Positions 7,412 through 9,523 of a stretch of DNA of 9,523 nucleotides are shown here, in pieces. The position numbers and the translations under genes are program-made. Within the stretch, counting starts at the first letter, position 1; the number at the start of each line of letters is the position of its first letter. Origin of the DNA: an uncultured Desulfobulbaceae bacterium (GTDB lineage: Bacteria; Desulfobacterota; Desulfobulbia; Desulfobulbales; Desulfobulbaceae); the NCBI GenBank assembly GCA_945787305.1, contig CALZIH010000085.1, positions 1-9,523 of the forward strand. The letters run 5' to 3'. Under the pieces are notes generated by a model. It did no database searches. It had not been told where the DNA came from and worked only from the letters and a program-made list of their open reading frames with translations.

Positions 7412-8170
7412 TTATCTCTGCTGTAAAATTTCTTCGACTCGCTGCGCGTCCTTGATCGTATCGACCTCAATCGAATCGTGTTTGGTTTCTATAACCCGAA
7501 TAGTGTATCCATACTCAAGCGCTCGCAGTTGCTCAAGCTTTTCAAAGCGCTCCCACTCTCCTTCCGGCAGGCCGACAAAGGTGAGAAGGAATCCTTTCCG
7601 GTAGGCATAAAAACCAAGATGTTTGTAATATGTCGGCTTGACCGGTTCTTCAGGGTTACGCTGAAAAGGTATTGGCGAGCGGGAAAAATATAATGCGTTT
7701 GAGTGGCAGTCAAATACGGTTTTCACGTGATTGGGATCGTCAATCTCCTCGGGGCGGATAATTTTATAGATGAGCGTGGCCATATGCAGGGCGGGATCAT
7801 CCAGAAGGGGGCTGGCTACCTGGGCCACGACTTCAGGTGGAAAAAGCGGTTGGTCGCCCTGGATGTTGACCACTACATCGTGCTCGGCTATTCCAAGCAA
7901 TTCGGCGGCTTCGGCGAGACGATCGGTTCCCGATGCGTGATCGCTCCGAGTCATGACCACCTTGCCGCCAAAGCCCTCTACCACCTCGGCTATTCGTTGA
8001 TCATCGGTGGCCACAACCACCATCGAAAGAAGATCAACCTCCATGGCGCGCTCTACAACGTGCTGGATCATAGGTTTTCCATTGATCAGGGCAAGAGGTT
8101 TTCCTTCAAATCTGTTGGAATGGTATCGGGCAGGAATGACCGCCACCACCTTGATATCACTAGTATGCAT
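7412..8170 (-). CDS. kdsB: 3-deoxy-manno-octulosonate cytidylyltransferase, possibly specific for 8-amino-Kdo
   Basis: Couples CTP and Kdo (or 8-amino-Kdo) to form the CMP-sugar used to build the lipopolysaccharide inner core; cytoplasmic. The protein has 252 residues, typical for the family. Motifs seen are IPARYHSNRFEGKPL at 12-26 (nucleotide loop, R15 and K24), SGTDRLAE at 80-87, NIQGDQP at 102-108 with metal ligand D106, ALYFSRSPIPF, KHLGFYAY, EKLEQLRALEYG, and the second metal-site D237 in EVDT. Most KdsB proteins have QGDEP; Q107 here and DDPNHVKTVFD recall the Shewanella enzyme that uses 8-amino-Kdo (from memory, not aligned). The start is the ATG at 8170; only a weak GGAA lies upstream. 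It is the first gene of the minus-strand run, next to the divergent control region. The general function is very secure; the sugar preference is not. Confidence 0.96.
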   Translation of the reverse strand: MHTSDIKVVAVIPARYHSNRFEGKPLALINGKPMIQHVVERAMEVDLLSMVVVATDDQRIAEVVEGFGGKVVMTRSDHASGTDRLAEAAELLGIAEHDVVVNIQGDQPLFPPEVVAQVASPLLDDPALHMATLIYKIIRPEEIDDPNHVKTVFDCHSNALYFSRSPIPFQRNPEEPVKPTYYKHLGFYAYRKGFLLTFVGLPEGEWERFEKLEQLRALEYGYTIRVIETKHDSIEVDTIKDAQRVEEILQQR

Positions 8171-8186
8171 TATTTTGATTCCGGTG

Positions 8187-8202
8187 CTCCCAGTTCAGGG
8201 AG
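8187..8202 (-). repeat. kdsB: Small hairpin upstream of the kdsB start
   Basis: CTCCC and GGGAG form a 5-base stem with a 6-base loop, ending 16 bases before the kdsB ATG. In the kdsB mRNA the GGGAG arm is the only purine-rich element near the start, and pairing would hide it. It is short and could be coincidental. Confidence 0.25.
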
Positions 8203-8218
8203 GAGGTACTAGGGTATA

Positions 8219-8248
8219 TTGACTGACGAGACTGCAGTTACATATTTT
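8219..8248 (+). promoter_or_regulatory. rsmJ: Candidate sigma-70 promoter for rsmJ
   Basis: TTGACT at 8219-8224 matches five of six bases of the -35 consensus. TATTTT at 8243-8248, after an 18-base spacer, matches four of six of the -10 box. A transcript would begin near 8255 and carry a leader of about 65 bases with the TATCC-GAAA-GGATA hairpin. This is prediction by eye only. Confidence 0.4.
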
Positions 8249-8260
8249 CCTTAAGTGGGT

Positions 8261-8287
8261 TACCTTACATATCCGAAAGGATACCTT
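8261..8287. repeat. Inverted repeat inside a direct repeat, possible operator or leader hairpin
   Basis: TATCC-GAAA-GGATA at 8270-8283 is a perfect 5-base inverted repeat with a GAAA loop, which in RNA would be a stable GNRA tetraloop. It is flanked by two copies of TACCTT (8261-8266 and 8282-8287) exactly 21 bases apart, two helical turns. It sits between the two candidate divergent promoters. A dimeric regulator site or a leader RNA hairpin is possible; chance cannot be excluded for so short a repeat. Confidence 0.35.
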
Positions 8288-8306
8288 GCTGAAAATAAAA
8301 AGGCAA
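8278..8306 (-). promoter_or_regulatory. kdsB: Candidate sigma-70 promoter for the kdsB operon
   Basis: On the minus strand TTGCCT (8306-8301) and TATCCT (8283-8278) are separated by 17 bases; each matches four of six consensus bases. The -10 box lies inside the perfect inverted repeat at 8270-8283, so a repressor bound there would block it. A transcript would begin near 8271, leaving a leader of about 100 bases. A second, weaker -10-like TATACC lies nearer to kdsB. Confidence 0.3.
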
Positions 8307-8321
8307 TGAACAAACCTCGTT

Positions 8322-9158
8322 ATGAACCGACAATGCACCCGCAAGGCCAACGATAAAAAAAACCTTTACAACATAGGCATCTATGTTTCGGATCCTGGTT
8401 TTGAACAACAGGCTGCGACCCTTTCAACACAAACAGGACTACCGGTTGTCAGCGATAAGACGGCGTGTGAAATCGCCCTTGCCGTTGGCCCGGACGGTCT
8501 TTCTTTAAGCCTACCTAACGATCCAAGCCTGACCGGCAACGTGCAGGTCAACTTTACAAAGGGGGCTTGGACCCGACGTTTGAAACGTGTTCGTTCAGAA
8601 CGCCTGATCAAAGCCATGGGCAGCAAAACACCGCTCGGAACGGAAATACTGGATGCCACCGGTGGACTTGGTCGGGACAGTTTTCTTCTCGCTGCAGCCG
8701 GATTTCAGGTGCAGGTCGTTGAGCGTAATCCTATTTTGGCGGCACTGCTTGTCGATGGCCTCCACCGTGCTGTTGACAGGGAAGAGACCAAGGCGATCTG
8801 TTCCCGAATCCAATGTATCCAGGAAGATGCGCTCGATTATCTAACCCGTGACGGTAGCGCCCCTGAAATAATCTATCTTGATCCAATGTTTCCCAAAACC
8901 AAATCTAGGGCCAAGGTCAAGAAGGAGTTACAGATTATTCAACAGGTCGTTGGGGAAGATCACGATATCGCAGATCTTTTCACCCTCGCTCTGCAGGCAG
9001 CCAGCAAGCGGGTGGTCGTTAAACGACCCAAAAGCGGTCCATGGCTGAACCAATTGCCGCCCGCATACTCTTTGCTCGGTAAGGCTGTACGTTTTGATAT
9101 CTACCTCCCCCTTCCCGCTTCAGGCAAAACTGCGACTCAGCTGAACAGGCTTTCTTAA
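8322..9158 (+). CDS. rsmJ: 16S rRNA (guanine1516-N2)-methyltransferase
   Basis: Class I S-adenosylmethionine methyltransferase that modifies G1516 of 16S rRNA; cytoplasmic. Recognised by DATGGLGRDSF at 111-121 (SAM loop; the E. coli form is DATAGLGRDAF), acidic VERNP at 133-137, and YLDPMFP at 185-191, followed by a KVKKE helix and VVVKRP, all typical of RsmJ/YhiQ. At 278 residues it is about 28 longer than the E. coli protein, mostly at the N-terminus. The ATG at 8322 is the only usable start: an in-frame TGA lies at 8307-8309 and no good internal start precedes the domain. No strong ribosome site is seen. It is transcribed divergently from kdsB, and its stop codon overlaps that of the convergent aminotransferase gene. 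Confidence 0.93.
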   Translation: MNRQCTRKANDKKNLYNIGIYVSDPGFEQQAATLSTQTGLPVVSDKTACEIALAVGPDGLSLSLPNDPSLTGNVQVNFTKGAWTRRLKRVRSERLIKAMGSKTPLGTEILDATGGLGRDSFLLAAAGFQVQVVERNPILAALLVDGLHRAVDREETKAICSRIQCIQEDALDYLTRDGSAPEIIYLDPMFPKTKSRAKVKKELQIIQQVVGEDHDIADLFTLALQAASKRVVVKRPKSGPWLNQLPPAYSLLGKAVRFDIYLPLPASGKTATQLNRLS

Positions 9159-9523
9159 ACTGTCTCAGCCTTCTTCAGAGCATTGGTCGTGGTCTCCAGT
9201 TGAGTTGCACTCATACGGACGGGCACCTGGTAGACCAGAGTCCGGTTCATCAACTCGGCGGATTGCGGTAGAGCCTGGGGATCATAGATTACCCGGCGTT
9301 TACCATGGGCATGTAACGGCCAACCGTTTGTGGCAAGGGTTTTTGCACCGGTCAGGTGTTCCCAGGAAGGATAAAAATGCCAGCTGTTTTCTCCAAAATT
9401 ACTGGCGCCGGCTCCATTTGCCCGTAACACTTCATTCACAGCGGAAGCCTTTTCCTTATCCGGCAGCATAAACGCTAAAAAGGTTGCGGAATCCCCATCC
9501 TCATCGACCAGGTCGCGAAACTC
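9155..9523 (-). CDS. kdnA: C-terminal part of a DegT-family aminotransferase, KdnA-like (partial)
   Basis: The minus-strand frame is open from the right edge to a TAA at 9157-9155, giving the last 122 residues; the catalytic Lys and the start lie outside. The end has the form of a PLP-dependent DegT/DnrJ/EryC1/StrS aminotransferase: LPQSAELMNRTLVYQVPV, then a final helix beginning MSATQL. The segments DGDSATFLAFMLP, an LRANG stretch and NSWHFYPSWEHL resemble, from memory, KdnA of Shewanella, which converts 8-oxo-Kdo to 8-amino-Kdo. That would fit with kdsB 1 kb away. The first Met visible (9469) is internal, not the start. The family is nearly certain; the KdnA subfamily is a good but unverified guess, and another sugar aminotransferase is the alternative. 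Confidence 0.75.
   Translation of the reverse strand, partial: EFRDLVDEDGDSATFLAFMLPDKEKASAVNEVLRANGAGASNFGENSWHFYPSWEHLTGAKTLATNGWPLHAHGKRRVIYDPQALPQSAELMNRTLVYQVPVRMSATQLETTTNALKKAETV

Larger units (their letters stand above)
8171..8321. promoter_or_regulatory. Divergent control region between kdsB and rsmJ
   Basis: The 151 bases separate the start codons of the divergent genes kdsB and rsmJ and form the only sizeable gap between genes. The region is AT-rich towards its centre. It contains candidate promoters on both strands, a perfect 5-base inverted repeat with a GAAA centre, a TACCTT direct repeat at 21-base spacing, and a small hairpin near kdsB. No open frame of note lies here. It is likely to start the whole minus-strand operon. 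Confidence 0.7.

Noticed and set aside
8199..8206. GGAGGAGG on the plus strand as a ribosome site for a small gene
   Set aside because: No start codon with an open frame follows at a usable distance.
7703..8212. Plus-strand open frame of 169 codons
   Set aside because: It is antisense to kdsB, which has complete family motifs; the frame has no known domain and no good start signal.
8306..8356. Short plus-strand frame (16 codons) overlapping the rsmJ start, as a leader peptide
   Set aside because: The AGG before it is only two bases from the ATG and the frame has no regulatory codon pattern; it is probably chance.

Overview
The window is compact, bacterial and chromosomal in character, with mixed GC close to 50 percent. 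Nothing in it looks like a phage, a transposon, a CRISPR array or an RNA gene. The gene set suggests a Gram-negative bacterium of the Desulfobacterota, perhaps the Desulfobulbales. The clues are hybrid histidine kinases with the GIAHDFNN H-box, a lactate-dehydrogenase-like malate dehydrogenase, an outer-membrane sugar gene (kdsB), and tightly packed genes with overlapping ends. The lineage is an inference; no marker gene here settles it.

Layout. Bases 1-158 hold the 3' end of a plus-strand gene, possibly the tail of a response-regulator receiver domain. Bases 155-8170 form one minus-strand run, read right to left: kdsB (CMP-Kdo or CMP-8-amino-Kdo synthetase), mdh (malate dehydrogenase), a 779-residue CofD/YvcK-family protein with a long unexplained C-terminal region, a PAS-HisKA-HATPase-REC hybrid kinase, a single-domain response regulator, and a REC-PAS-HisKA-HATPase-REC hybrid kinase. 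Gaps within this run are 41, 20 and 23 bases, and the last three genes overlap (TGATG, then an 8-base overlap), so they are probably one operon. Bases 8171-8321 are the only real intergenic region. It is a divergent control region with candidate promoters, an inverted repeat and a direct repeat. On its other side the plus-strand gene rsmJ (16S rRNA m2G1516 methyltransferase) runs 8322-9158. It meets, stop codon on stop codon, the 3' end of a minus-strand DegT-family aminotransferase that runs off the right edge and resembles KdnA.

How the genes may work together. KdsB activates Kdo for lipopolysaccharide. The KdnA-like aminotransferase 1 kb away, together with sequence features of this KdsB, suggests the sugar may be 8-amino-Kdo, as in Shewanella. 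Malate dehydrogenase and the YvcK-like protein both point to central carbon metabolism and gluconeogenesis. The three signalling proteins carry four complete receiver domains but no transmembrane segment, Hpt domain or DNA-binding output, so they look like a cytosolic phosphorelay whose final target is encoded elsewhere. Co-transcription of a sugar-activating enzyme, a carbon-flux enzyme, a YvcK-like factor and a phosphorelay is the most unusual aspect of the window.
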